From a bacterium UBA4637 (GTDB lineage Bacteria > Bacteroidota > Bacteroidia > Bacteroidales > Bacteroidaceae), in the NCBI GenBank assembly GCA_002405875.1, contig DHMR01000044.1, forward strand, positions 5,282-27,869: 22,588 nucleotides of DNA, given 5' to 3'. Shown piece after piece: positions 1-7,568 of this stretch. The notes below the pieces were generated by a model. The model was not told the origin of the DNA, made no database searches, and saw nothing but the letters and a program-made list of their open reading frames with translations. Position 1 is the first letter of the stretch; the number at the start of each line of letters is the position of its first letter. Both the position numbers and the translations under genes were made by a program.

Positions 1-37
1 AAAGCTGCTTTTTATATTGATATATGCTTATAATGGA

Positions 38-1702
38 TTATACATTGGTGTATAGGAATCGCTTAATACTCTTCTTAGGAGTCTTCTCGAACTCTTCCTC
101 GTGGATGCGAATTTCTGCCACTTTACTGTAGGTAGGAATCATCGTGTTGAGTTCCTGACGGTTCTGTTCCATGATGTCTTCCAATTCTTTTCTTCCTAAG
201 TTCAAGCTCTGCGCTTCGTCGAAGTCAGGATGAACAAGTCCGACGAGTTTCTCACCCTTCTGTACAACCACACTTTCGCTGACAAGGGCCAAAGAATTGA
301 GCTTGTCCTCGATTTCTTCCGGGTAGATGTTCTGGCCATTGGCACCTAGGAGCATGTTCTTGCTTCGTCCCTTGATGAAAACATTACCGTCACCATCCAT
401 GGTTCCGAGGTCCCCCGTGTGATACCATCCGTCTTTGTCGATGGTAGAAGCGGTAGCTTCCTCGTTTTTATAGTAACCCAACATGACGTTCGGACCCTTT
501 GCCAAGATTTCTCCTGGTACATTCTCTGGGTTTGGACTGTCAATTTTCACCATCATGTTCTTGGCAGCCTTTCCACAGGATCCTGGTACGAAGTGTGCGT
601 AATCTTCATAGCAGATGATAGGGGCGCACTCGGTGGCTCCGTATCCAACAGTGTATTTGAAACCGACGCTATGAAGGAAAGACTCCACTTCTTGGTTGAA
701 GGCGGCACCACCGATGATAACCTCGTAGAAGTTGCCTCCGAAGGCATGGGTTACTTGCTCGCAAATTTTCTCCCGTACCTTCTTGCTGATGACAGGCATG
801 TGAAGCAACATGCGCATGCGATTGTTTTGTATTTTAGGGAAAACTTTCTTGCGGATAATCTTTTCGATAACCAATGGAACGGCGATAATGACGGCTGGTT
901 TGATACGGCCGAATGCCTCTGCGATGATGGCTGGGCTAGGGATTCGAGTGAGATAGTATACATGGCAACCCTTGATGAACTCGAAGATGAACTCGAATGC
1001 CATGCCATACATGTGCGCCATAGGCAAGATGCTGATGACAGGGTCTCCCGCTTTGATTTGCTTGCCTAACACTTCCTCGGCAAAGTCGGCGTTGCTCCAG
1101 AGTGCACGATACGGTACCATCACCCCCTTGGAGAACCCTGTTGTTCCACTGGTATAGTTGATGAGTGCCAACTCGTCTGGGTCCTGCTCGATATAGTAAT
1201 TGACGTGCTGCTTGCGGAAGTACTTGGGATATTTCATGCCAAACATCTCGTTGAGATGCTCACGGGCATAGGTCAACTTGTCAGTGCGAGACACTACCAA
1301 GGAGTAGTCTGGAATGTAAATGATACCCTCCAACCCTGGCATCTTAGTCGCATCCACCTGAGTGGCAACGACATCGCCCACAAACAACAGCTTGGCATCG
1401 CTGTGGTTGACGATGTTATGTATTTGGTCTGGCATGAACTCATGCAAGATTGGAACGGCGATGGCACCATAGGTGAGCGTAGCCAAGAATGCCACTGCCC
1501 AATTGGCACTGTTTCGACCGCAAAGAGCAATCTTGTCGCCCTTTACAACGCCTGAGTTCTCAAACATGATGTGGAGTTTCTCGATCTTGCGAGCCACATC
1601 GTGGTACTGCAATGTTGCACCCTTGTAGTCTGTCAGCGCATCCATGTCCCAATGGTCGATGATGCTCTTTTGGATAAGTGCGTTAAAGCTTGGTATTTCC
1701 AT
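38..1702 (-). CDS. Long-chain acyl-CoA/acyl-ACP synthetase, AMP-forming (downstream paralogue)
   Basis: Member of the AMP-binding (ANL) superfamily that activates a carboxylic acid, probably a medium- or long-chain fatty acid, through an acyl-adenylate to a thioester; expected in the cytoplasm or at the inner membrane face. The 554 residues carry the phosphate-binding loop TSGTTGFSKG (about 184-193), the adenine-pocket motif YGATE (354-358), HTGDLG (428-433) and the hinge region GRSKN (445-449). The C-terminal end reads TPKKSIKR (541-548); the lysine of the usual A10 motif (GK-I-x-R) aligns with Ser545, with lysines just before it. It lies 37 bp downstream of a close paralogue on the same strand with no promoter motif between them, so the two are probably co-transcribed. 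Whether the acceptor is CoA or ACP cannot be told from sequence. Confidence 0.9.
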   Translation of the reverse strand: MEIPSFNALIQKSIIDHWDMDALTDYKGATLQYHDVARKIEKLHIMFENSGVVKGDKIALCGRNSANWAVAFLATLTYGAIAVPILHEFMPDQIHNIVNHSDAKLLFVGDVVATQVDATKMPGLEGIIYIPDYSLVVSRTDKLTYAREHLNEMFGMKYPKYFRKQHVNYYIEQDPDELALINYTSGTTGFSKGVMVPYRALWSNADFAEEVLGKQIKAGDPVISILPMAHMYGMAFEFIFEFIKGCHVYYLTRIPSPAIIAEAFGRIKPAVIIAVPLVIEKIIRKKVFPKIQNNRMRMLLHMPVISKKVREKICEQVTHAFGGNFYEVIIGGAAFNQEVESFLHSVGFKYTVGYGATECAPIICYEDYAHFVPGSCGKAAKNMMVKIDSPNPENVPGEILAKGPNVMLGYYKNEEATASTIDKDGWYHTGDLGTMDGDGNVFIKGRSKNMLLGANGQNIYPEEIEDKLNSLALVSESVVVQKGEKLVGLVHPDFDEAQSLNLGRKELEDIMEQNRQELNTMIPTYSKVAEIRIHEEEFEKTPKKSIKRFLYTNV

Positions 1703-1739
1703 ACGTCTTTGCTTTTACTAAGCTATGTCAGCATGCCTA

Positions 1740-3407
1740 TCAGATGGCATCCTGATATAGATATCGTTTAATAGATTTCTTTGCTGTCTTCTCGAATTCC
1801 TTGTCATGGAGTTGGATTCGGGATATCTTGGCGAAGGAAGGCATCTGCTCGTTCAGTTCCTTGCGGTTCTGCTCCATGATACTCTTCAGGTCTTCCTCGG
1901 TGAATCCGAGGGTATGGGCCTCGTCCATGTCTGGATGTACCAAGCCGATGAGTTTGTCACCCTTTTGGAGGATGATGCTCTCGTTGACCATCGCCATCGA
2001 GTTGAGTTTGTCTTCGATTTCCTCAGGATAGATGTTTTGCCCGTTAGGACCGAGAAGCATGTTCTTGCTGCGTCCCTTGACGAAGAAGTGTCCATCCTTG
2101 CTGATGGTTGCCAAGTCGCCAGTGTGGAACCATCCGTCCTTGTCGATGACAGCATCCGTTGCCTCCTGGTTCTTGTAGTATCCTTTCATCACGTTGATGC
2201 CTCGGCAAACCAGTTCGCCTGGTACGTGCTCTGGGTTGTCGCTCAATACTTTGACAGCCATGTGCTTGACGGCTACGCCGCAACTGCCCGACACGTATTC
2301 ATCTTGATTGGCGAAAGTGATGAAAGGCGCCGTCTCCGTTGTGCCGTATGCCATGGCGATTGGGAAACCGATATGGAGAAAGAAATTCTCTATTTCCTTG
2401 TTGAGGGGAGCTCCACCGACAACCACCTCGTAGGCGTTGCCGCCAAACTCCTTCAGTACGAATTCACGTATCTTTTCCTTGATGCGCTTGTTGATGACCG
2501 GCATGTTCATCAAGAGTTTCACCTTGTTGGTCTGTATGAGTGGGAAAATCTTTTTTCTGACGATTTTCTCTACTACCAGGGGTACGGCGAAGATGATATC
2601 TGGTTTCACCTCCGTAAATGCCTGTGCGATGAGCGTTGGGCTTGGAAGGCGGGTCAAGAAGAAGATGTGGTTGCCTTGTACCATGTTGAAGATAACGTCT
2701 GCCATCAACCCATACATGTGAGCCATCGGCAGGGAAACCAAGACATTGCTGTTCTTCTGTAGTTTAGGGGCGATGGCTGTAAGCATGTAGTCGAGGTTGC
2801 CCCACAAAGCTCGGTATGGAAGCATCACTCCTTTGGAGAATCCCGTCGTTCCGCTGGTATAATTGATCATGGCCAACTCTTCAGGCTCGTCCACGTGGTA
2901 TTTCACATGCTCTGGGCGAAAATACTTCGGGTACTTATGACCAAACATGGCATTGAGGTTTTCTCTAGCGTAGGTCAACTTCTCTGAACGCGACAGGACA
3001 AGCGAAAAATCAGGGAGGTAGATAATACCTTCCAGGGAAGGCATTTCATCGGTGCTGATCTCTGTTGCCACGACATCGCCGACAAAAAGCAATTTGCTTT
3101 CGCTGTGGTTGACGATGTTGTGGATTTGCTCGGGTTTAAATTCGTTCTGTATAGGTACGACCACTGCACCGTAGGTAACAATAGCCAGGAAGGCTGCCGC
3201 CCACTGACTGCTGTTTCTACCGCAGACCGCTATCTTATCGCCCTTAGTCACACCACTGTTCTCAAACAGGATGTGGAGCTTCTCTATCTTTCTGGCTACA
3301 TCATGATACTGCAACGTCGTGCCCTTGTAATCGGTCAGGGCATCGAGATTCCAGTTTTTGATGATGCTTTGCTCAATATACGAGTTGAAACTTGGTATTG
3401 AATTCAT
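1740..3407 (-). CDS. Long-chain acyl-CoA/acyl-ACP synthetase, AMP-forming (upstream paralogue)
   Basis: Second ANL-family fatty-acid-activating enzyme, 555 residues, collinear with the downstream neighbour and by eye roughly two-thirds identical to it. It has the same TSGTTGFSKG loop (184-193), YGTTE, HTGDLA and GRSKN motifs and the same C-terminal TAKKSIKR, again with Ser where the A10 lysine is expected. The two differ most between about residues 205 and 250 and near 85-90, where the acyl pocket may lie, so they may have different chain-length preference (inference). This is the first gene of the pair: a good Bacteroidota promoter lies just upstream and only about 16 nt would separate the transcript start from the ATG. 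Two inverted-repeat operators flank that promoter, so expression is probably repressor-controlled. Confidence 0.9.
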   Translation of the reverse strand: MNSIPSFNSYIEQSIIKNWNLDALTDYKGTTLQYHDVARKIEKLHILFENSGVTKGDKIAVCGRNSSQWAAAFLAIVTYGAVVVPIQNEFKPEQIHNIVNHSESKLLFVGDVVATEISTDEMPSLEGIIYLPDFSLVLSRSEKLTYARENLNAMFGHKYPKYFRPEHVKYHVDEPEELAMINYTSGTTGFSKGVMLPYRALWGNLDYMLTAIAPKLQKNSNVLVSLPMAHMYGLMADVIFNMVQGNHIFFLTRLPSPTLIAQAFTEVKPDIIFAVPLVVEKIVRKKIFPLIQTNKVKLLMNMPVINKRIKEKIREFVLKEFGGNAYEVVVGGAPLNKEIENFFLHIGFPIAMAYGTTETAPFITFANQDEYVSGSCGVAVKHMAVKVLSDNPEHVPGELVCRGINVMKGYYKNQEATDAVIDKDGWFHTGDLATISKDGHFFVKGRSKNMLLGPNGQNIYPEEIEDKLNSMAMVNESIILQKGDKLIGLVHPDMDEAHTLGFTEEDLKSIMEQNRKELNEQMPSFAKISRIQLHDKEFEKTAKKSIKRYLYQDAI

Positions 3408-3432
3408 TGCACAATCTACAAAATTTTGTGCA
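3408..3432. promoter_or_regulatory. Candidate operator A (TGCACAA-N11-TTGTGCA)
   Basis: A 25-bp inverted repeat with perfect 7-bp arms TGCACAA (3408-3414) and TTGTGCA (3426-3432), with an inner palindrome ACAAAATTTTGT (3418-3429). It begins at the base next to the ATG of the upstream synthetase and covers the predicted transcript start and the edge of the -7 element. A dimeric repressor bound here would block transcription. The regulator is not encoded in the window. Confidence 0.55.
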
Positions 3433-3461
3433 AAGATAGTATAAATTTTGCACAGTACAAA
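3431..3461 (-). promoter_or_regulatory. Bacteroidota-type promoter for the acyl-CoA synthetase pair
   Basis: On the minus strand a -33 element TTTG (3458-3461) is followed after exactly 19 bp by TATCTTTG (3431-3438), matching the Bacteroidota consensus TTTG-N19-TAnnTTTG. The transcript would start near 3424, leaving a very short leader before the ATG at 3407. The promoter lies between and partly within two inverted repeats. Confidence 0.75.
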
Positions 3462-3473
3462 AAAAACTGTGCA
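3449..3473. promoter_or_regulatory. Candidate operator B (TGCACAGT-N9-ACTGTGCA)
   Basis: A 25-bp inverted repeat with perfect 8-bp arms TGCACAGT (3449-3456) and ACTGTGCA (3466-3473). It has the same outer length and the same TGCACA/TGTGCA half-sites as operator A, and the two centres are 41 bp apart, close to four helical turns. The -33 element lies in the middle of it. The repetition of both half-site and geometry argues for a protein-binding site; as a terminator it would lack a good U-tract on the relevant strand. Confidence 0.55.
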
Positions 3474-3509
3474 CTATTTTACGAAACTGAGGAAAAAAGT
3501 GTAGTTTTA

Positions 3510-3543
3510 TTCCATAATTGCCATAAAAAAGGCAATTATGGAA
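3510..3543 (-). terminator. Hairpin terminator after the permease gene
   Basis: A perfect 13-bp stem TTCCATAATTGCC / GGCAATTATGGAA with an 8-nt A-rich loop lies 5 bp beyond the stop codon of the LolC/E-type permease. The stem is AT-rich and the T-tract after it is imperfect, so it may be a weak or processing-type 3' end. It also insulates the synthetase operators from upstream read-through. Confidence 0.6.
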
Positions 3544-3548
3544 TAAAT

Positions 3549-4796
3549 TTATTCGTATCTCATGGATTTCGCAGGGTGGATGTGTGAAATCAAGTAGCTT
3601 GGGGCTACCAACATGAATACACTTATTAATAAGGTGGCGATATTGAGCGCCACAATCAAAATCCAATTGAATTCTACGGGCACGGTGCTCACGTAGTAGG
3701 TCTGTGCGTCGAGTTTGACGATTCCTGTGAATCGCTGAAAGGCGAGGAGTCCCAAGCCCAAGATGTTGCCGAAGAGCATTCCCTTGCCGATGATGAATAC
3801 GGCAAACCATAGGAAAGTGTGGCGGATAGTCTTGTTGCGGGCTCCCAATGCCTTCATGACACCTATCATGGAGGTGCGTTCCAAAATGATGATGAGCAAT
3901 CCACTTATCATGGTGACTCCTGCCACAATGAGCATCAGGGCGAGAATCATCCATACGTTGAGGTCCATCAAACTGAGCCACTGGAATATTTGTGGATTCA
4001 AGTCCTTGATTGTGGCGCTGCTATAGGTTTCTCCATAGTGATCAACGGTGCGATTGACTTTCCTCACCAGGACATCTTCCGTGTCTTGAAGTTTGTTGAA
4101 ATCCTTGACCGTCAACTCTGCTCCACTGGTCTGGTCTTTTTCCCAACCGTTCAACTTGACCGCTGTGTAAAGATCGGTGTAGACCATAATCTCGTCATAT
4201 TTCTTCAGGTTGGTCTGATAGATACCTGAGATGGTGAAGCGTCGGGTTCTTACTCCCTTGGAGTCGATGAAATAGGCGAAGATGCGCTGCCCAGTCTTCA
4301 GGCGCAACTTGTCAGCCATCAACTTGGATACCAATATCTTGTTGTGGCTCGCCTTATCGTCAAACTTAGGAATGCTGCCTTCCACCATGTTTTGATGGAT
4401 GAAAGTAGAATCCCATTCGGGACCGACCCCCTTGAATCCCACTCCAAGAAAGTCATCGTCAGTCTTGAGGATACCTTCCTTCATGGCGAAGCGTTGCACA
4501 TGCTTGACACCCGGTATTTGTTTCAGGACCGTCATCATGGAGTCGTTCATCACCACAGGATATTGATTCATTTGTTGGAGAGTCATGAAGTCGGCCACTT
4601 GGATGTGACTGCCAAATCCGATAACCTTGTCACGGATGGTATGTTTGAATCCTAGCACGACGCAAACCGACACGATCATGACAGCCAGTCCGATGGCGAC
4701 ACCGGCAGTGGCTATATGAATAGCAGGGCGAGAAACTTTACGTTTGTCGCCCTGGTCACTGTATAATCTCTTGGCTATAAATAACGGGAAATTCAT
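3549..4796 (-). CDS. FtsX-family ABC transporter permease (LolC/LolE-like)
   Basis: A 415-residue inner-membrane permease of the MacB/FtsX superfamily, most like LolC/LolE, which with the ATPase LolD extracts lipoproteins from the inner membrane toward the outer membrane. The layout fits: a short cytoplasmic N-terminus (MNFPLFIAKRLY), one membrane segment at about 25-50, a large periplasmic domain of about 220 residues, then three membrane segments at about 275-305, 320-345 and 370-400. The loop ERTSMIGVMKALGA (about 308-321) is the conserved FtsX-type contact with the ATPase. No lolD-like ATPase is in the window. Its ATG overlaps the stop of the upstream aminotransferase (ATGA, 4793-4796), so translation is probably coupled. 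The exact substrate is inferred from family membership. Confidence 0.85.
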   Translation of the reverse strand: MNFPLFIAKRLYSDQGDKRKVSRPAIHIATAGVAIGLAVMIVSVCVVLGFKHTIRDKVIGFGSHIQVADFMTLQQMNQYPVVMNDSMMTVLKQIPGVKHVQRFAMKEGILKTDDDFLGVGFKGVGPEWDSTFIHQNMVEGSIPKFDDKASHNKILVSKLMADKLRLKTGQRIFAYFIDSKGVRTRRFTISGIYQTNLKKYDEIMVYTDLYTAVKLNGWEKDQTSGAELTVKDFNKLQDTEDVLVRKVNRTVDHYGETYSSATIKDLNPQIFQWLSLMDLNVWMILALMLIVAGVTMISGLLIIILERTSMIGVMKALGARNKTIRHTFLWFAVFIIGKGMLFGNILGLGLLAFQRFTGIVKLDAQTYYVSTVPVEFNWILIVALNIATLLISVFMLVAPSYLISHIHPAKSMRYE

Positions 4797-6004
4797 AGTC
4801 CTTCGTCCTCCACTCTTCCTGGATAAGCCTCCAGGGCTTTGGCGAGTACCACAAGTGCACGTTCCAAGTCATGCTTCTTCAGCACGTAAGCCATACGAAC
4901 CTGATTGCGACCTGCCCCCGGAGTGGTGTAGAAACCTGAGGCAGGAGCCATCATCACGGTCTCTCCCTCGTAGTTGAACTCCTCCAGACACCAACGACAG
5001 AACTTATCGGAGTCGTCGATAGGCAACTTGGCTACGGTGTAGAAAGCACCCATCGGGATAGGAGAATAAACGCCTGGAATGCGGTTGAGTCCGTCAATCA
5101 GACATTTACGGCGTTCCACGTATTCGTCGTATACGTCACGATAGTACTCCTCAGGGGCATCAAGCGAAGCCTCGGCTACAATCTGGCCAATCAAAGGTGG
5201 AGAGAGACGAGCCTGGCAGAACTTCATCACGGCCTTGCGAATCTCTGCGTTCTTGGTAATGAGGGCACCCACACGAATACCACATTCGCTGTATCGCTTC
5301 GATACGGAGTCGATGAGTATGGTGTTCTGCTCGATGCCTTCCAAATGCATCGCACTGATGTAAGGACTACCTGTATAGATGTACTCACGGTATACCTCAT
5401 CTGAGAAGAGGTAGAGGTCGTACTTCTTCACCAAGTCGCGAATCTGGTTCATCTCACGACGTGTGTAGAGGTATCCGGTAGGATTGTTTGGGTTGCAAAT
5501 CAAAATGGCACGTGTGCGGTCATTGATCAGCTCCTCAAATTTCTCCACCTTTGGCAATGAGAAACCTTCCTCGATGGTGGTAGCGATGGTGCGAATCTTA
5601 GCTCCCGCTGAGATAGCGAACGCCATATAGTTAGCATAAGCGGGTTCTGGCACGATGATTTCGTCGCCAGGGTTGAGGCAGCTCATGAATGAGAAGAGCA
5701 CAGCTTCGGAACCTCCCGACGTGATGATGATATCATCGGCAGTTACGTTGATGTTATATTTCTTGTAATAATTGACAAGTTTCTCACGATAGCTCAAGTA
5801 TCCTTGGCTCGGAGAATATTCCAAAATGGTGCGGTCGATGTGCTTCAATGCATCCAAGCCGCATTGAGGAGTAGGGAGGTCTGGCTGACCGATGTTCAGG
5901 TGGTAAACTTTCACTCCTCGTTTTTTTGCTGCGGCAGCAAGCGGAGCCAACTTTCGGATAGGTGACTCGGGCATTTCAAGACCGCGTACTGAAATTTCAG
6001 GCAT
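4793..6004 (-). CDS. PLP-dependent class I aminotransferase (aspartate aminotransferase-like)
   Basis: A 403-residue fold-type I aminotransferase of the AspC/AspB-like group, exchanging an amino group between an amino acid and a 2-oxo acid in the cytoplasm. Visible signatures are the substrate-end motif NIGQPDLPTP (37-46), SGGSEA (96-101), NPNNPTG (171-177), SDEVY (201-205), the PLP-lysine motif SVSKRYSECGIRVG with Lys236, and the C-terminal substrate-carboxylate arginine region RNQVRMAY. Length is normal for the family. The start at 6004 is supported by an A-rich leader and by the following RGLEMPESPIRKL, typical of the N-terminus. It is the first gene of a two-gene unit with the permease. 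The amino-acid substrate cannot be fixed from motifs alone. Confidence 0.9.
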   Translation of the reverse strand: MPEISVRGLEMPESPIRKLAPLAAAAKKRGVKVYHLNIGQPDLPTPQCGLDALKHIDRTILEYSPSQGYLSYREKLVNYYKKYNINVTADDIIITSGGSEAVLFSFMSCLNPGDEIIVPEPAYANYMAFAISAGAKIRTIATTIEEGFSLPKVEKFEELINDRTRAILICNPNNPTGYLYTRREMNQIRDLVKKYDLYLFSDEVYREYIYTGSPYISAMHLEGIEQNTILIDSVSKRYSECGIRVGALITKNAEIRKAVMKFCQARLSPPLIGQIVAEASLDAPEEYYRDVYDEYVERRKCLIDGLNRIPGVYSPIPMGAFYTVAKLPIDDSDKFCRWCLEEFNYEGETVMMAPASGFYTTPGAGRNQVRMAYVLKKHDLERALVVLAKALEAYPGRVEDEGL

Positions 6005-6065
6005 CTTATTTCTTTTTAAATTGCTTTTGGTCGCAAATTATTTCTTATTAAATTGCATTTGGATG

Positions 6066-6073
6066 CAAAGGTA
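6066..6073 (-). promoter_or_regulatory. Putative -7 element for the aminotransferase-permease operon
   Basis: Minus strand TACCTTTG followed by CATCC matches TAnnTTTG. The upstream -33 region has only TTTCG near the expected spacing, so the match is partial. It would give a leader of about 55 nt. Confidence 0.5.
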
Positions 6074-6144
6074 ATGATTTTCGTTGAAAATGGCGAAAGT
6101 TCGGGGCAGATTTTTAGTTTTTTCATAAAAAACATCAAGGAAAG

Positions 6145-6175
6145 TTGCTTATCCGCATTCTTTTTTATAACTTTG
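6145..6175 (+). promoter_or_regulatory. Putative promoter for the DUF4494 gene
   Basis: TAACTTTG (6168-6175) matches the Bacteroidota -7 consensus and is preceded after 20 bp by TTGC (6145-6148). The transcript would start near 6182, about 36 nt before the chosen ATG. Its position downstream of an in-frame ATG at 6053 is the main reason to reject that longer start. Confidence 0.6.
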
Positions 6176-6217
6176 CACGGAATTTTCCGAATATTAATTT
6201 TAAAAACTATAATAAGA

Positions 6218-6739
6218 ATGAGATCAAGAACAGCTACTTGGTTTACTACCAAGGTAAAATATCAGAAGACTCAGGACGACGGTACTGAGAAGATGGTGTC
6301 GGAAACATACGTTGTGGATGCGTATAGCTTCACAGAGGCAGAGAGCAGCATCATCGATGAAATGTCAGTTTATGTCAGTGGAGAGTTCCATGTGTCTGGC
6401 ATCACGAAGTCTGCTTTTGGAGAAATTTTCTTCAGCGATGTTGATGATGACGACAAGTGGTATAAGGCTAAGCTCCAGTTCATCACCATCGATGAGAAGA
6501 GCGAAAAGGAGAAACGCAGCAATGTCAACTACTTGGTTCAGGCGAAATCCTTGGCTCGTGCCTTGAGATATATTGACGAGGTGATGGGCAAGACGATGAT
6601 CGACTACGATACGATTGCTATCGCCGAAACTCCTATCATGGATGTTTTCGAGCATCAAGCTGCTAGCGAGAAGAAGGAAGAGAAAAATGATGTTCCTGAG
6701 TATGAGCAGGGCGATGCTGAGCAGAAACCTGCCGAGTAA
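6218..6739 (+). CDS. DUF4494 domain-containing protein
   Basis: A small protein of 173 residues. The segment starting MRSRTATWFTTKVKY and continuing through TYVVDAYSFTEAE and SGEFHVSGITKS is characteristic of DUF4494, a family I know only from Bacteroidota and with no assigned function. The reading frame is open farther upstream (ATG at 6053), but the family starts at MRSR and the promoter lies inside the extension, so 6218 is chosen. No signal peptide or membrane segment is visible. After about residue 145 the tail is low-complexity and acidic (KKEEKNDVPEYEQGD), probably disordered. It is followed 65 bp later by the yggS-type gene on the same strand, and they may share a transcript. Confidence 0.8.
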   Translation: MRSRTATWFTTKVKYQKTQDDGTEKMVSETYVVDAYSFTEAESSIIDEMSVYVSGEFHVSGITKSAFGEIFFSDVDDDDKWYKAKLQFITIDEKSEKEKRSNVNYLVQAKSLARALRYIDEVMGKTMIDYDTIAIAETPIMDVFEHQAASEKKEEKNDVPEYEQGDAEQKPAE

Positions 6740-6745
6740 CGGTAG

Positions 6746-6772
6746 AGGATAAGTCATCCTTTCATTTTTTTC
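6746..6772 (+). terminator. Weak hairpin with T-tract after the DUF4494 gene
   Basis: AGGAT (6746-6750) pairs with ATCCT (6756-6760) across a 5-nt loop and is followed by a T-rich run. The stem is only 5 bp, so it may attenuate rather than stop transcription into the next gene. Confidence 0.3.
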
Positions 6773-6804
6773 TTTATCGTTTGAATTCTAAAAGCTTTTG
6801 GAAA

Positions 6805-7479
6805 ATGGAATATGACGTAAAAGGAAATCTCCGGGAGGTTCTCGGAAACTTGCCTGAGGGCGTTCGCCTCGTTGCCATCAGCAAGTTTCATCCTAATGAG
6901 TACATTGAGGCGGCGTATGAGGAAGGACAGCGTGCCTTCGGTGAAAGTCATGAACAGGAATTGGCCAAGAAAGTGGAGTCCCTGCCGAAGGATATCGAGT
7001 GGCATTTCATTGGGCATCTCCAAACCAACAAGGTGAAATACATTGCGCCTTATATCGCTATGGTGGAGGCTGTAGATAGTTTGAAGCTTTTGAAGGAAAT
7101 CAATAAGCAAGCTGCCAAGCACGACCGAGTCATAAGGGTTCTTCTCGAACTCCATATTGCGGAGGAAGAGACGAAGTATGGATTGACTTTGGATGCTTGT
7201 CGCCAACTCTTGGAAGAAGGTGAATGGAGGGTACTGAAGAATGTTCAGATTTGCGGCTTGATGATGATGGCATCCCATGTGGATGACGATAGTCAGATTG
7301 CTAGTGAGTTTGATACGGCTGCTCGCTTCTTTGACGAAGTCAAGGCAAAATACTTTGCTAACGAAGATAGTTTCTGCGAAAGAAGTTGGGGGATGAGCCA
7401 CGACTATCAGATAGCTGTCAAGCATGGCTCGACCATGGTGAGAGTCGGTACAACTATATTCGGTCCGAGAGTTTATTAG
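6805..7479 (+). CDS. yggS: YggS/PROSC family PLP-binding protein
   Basis: A 224-residue single-domain PLP-barrel protein of the YggS/PROSC (PLPBP) family, which binds pyridoxal phosphate and helps balance free PLP and amino-acid or keto-acid pools rather than catalysing a known reaction. The PLP lysine is Lys27 in VAISKFHP. Other family motifs are FGESHEQE (usually FGENxxQE; Asn is Ser here), WHFIGHLQTNKVK (about 66-78) and the phosphate-binding end GSTMVRVGTTIFGPR. The frame also offers TTG at 6781, but the ATG at 6805 gives the usual YggS N-terminus and length. It sits 65 bp after the DUF4494 gene and ends against repeats and a strong bidirectional terminator. Confidence 0.92.
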   Translation: MEYDVKGNLREVLGNLPEGVRLVAISKFHPNEYIEAAYEEGQRAFGESHEQELAKKVESLPKDIEWHFIGHLQTNKVKYIAPYIAMVEAVDSLKLLKEINKQAAKHDRVIRVLLELHIAEEETKYGLTLDACRQLLEEGEWRVLKNVQICGLMMMASHVDDDSQIASEFDTAARFFDEVKAKYFANEDSFCERSWGMSHDYQIAVKHGSTMVRVGTTIFGPRVY

Positions 7480-7480
7480 A

Positions 7481-7564
7481 TTTTCTTCGAGTTCCACGAA
7501 GTTTTCTTCGAGCTTCACGGAAAATACTCTGGGCCCCAAGGAAATTACTTTGAATTTGAAAATA
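7481..7564. repeat. Degenerate 21-bp tandem repeat after yggS
   Basis: Four consecutive 21-bp units start right after the yggS stop: 7481-7501, 7502-7522, 7523-7543 and 7544-7564. Units 1 and 2 share 17 of 21 bases, including TTTTCTTCGAG at the start; units 2 and 3 share 12, and units 3 and 4 share about 10, so the last is marginal. Unit 3 contains GGGCCCC. The period is seven codons and the antisense reading is Leu/Glu-rich, but nothing supports translation. Confidence 0.55.
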
Positions 7565-7568
7565 AACC

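Noticed and set aside
1806..2762. A 318-codon plus-strand open frame opposite the upstream acyl-CoA synthetase
   Set aside because: It lies wholly antisense to a gene with clear family motifs, has no promoter or recognisable domain, and mirrors the codon pattern of the real gene.
3449..3473. The TGCACAGT dyad as a transcription terminator
   Set aside because: It lies upstream of a gene start, contains the -33 element in its loop and matches a second dyad of equal size, which fits an operator better.
6053..6217. Possible N-terminal extension of the DUF4494 protein
   Set aside because: The extension contains the gene's likely promoter and has AT-rich, non-family sequence; the family begins at MRSR.
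6754..7539. A 261-codon minus-strand open frame opposite yggS, starting in the 21-bp repeats
   Set aside because: Antisense to a well-supported gene; the Leu/Glu-rich heptads at its start are simply the 21-bp repeat translated.
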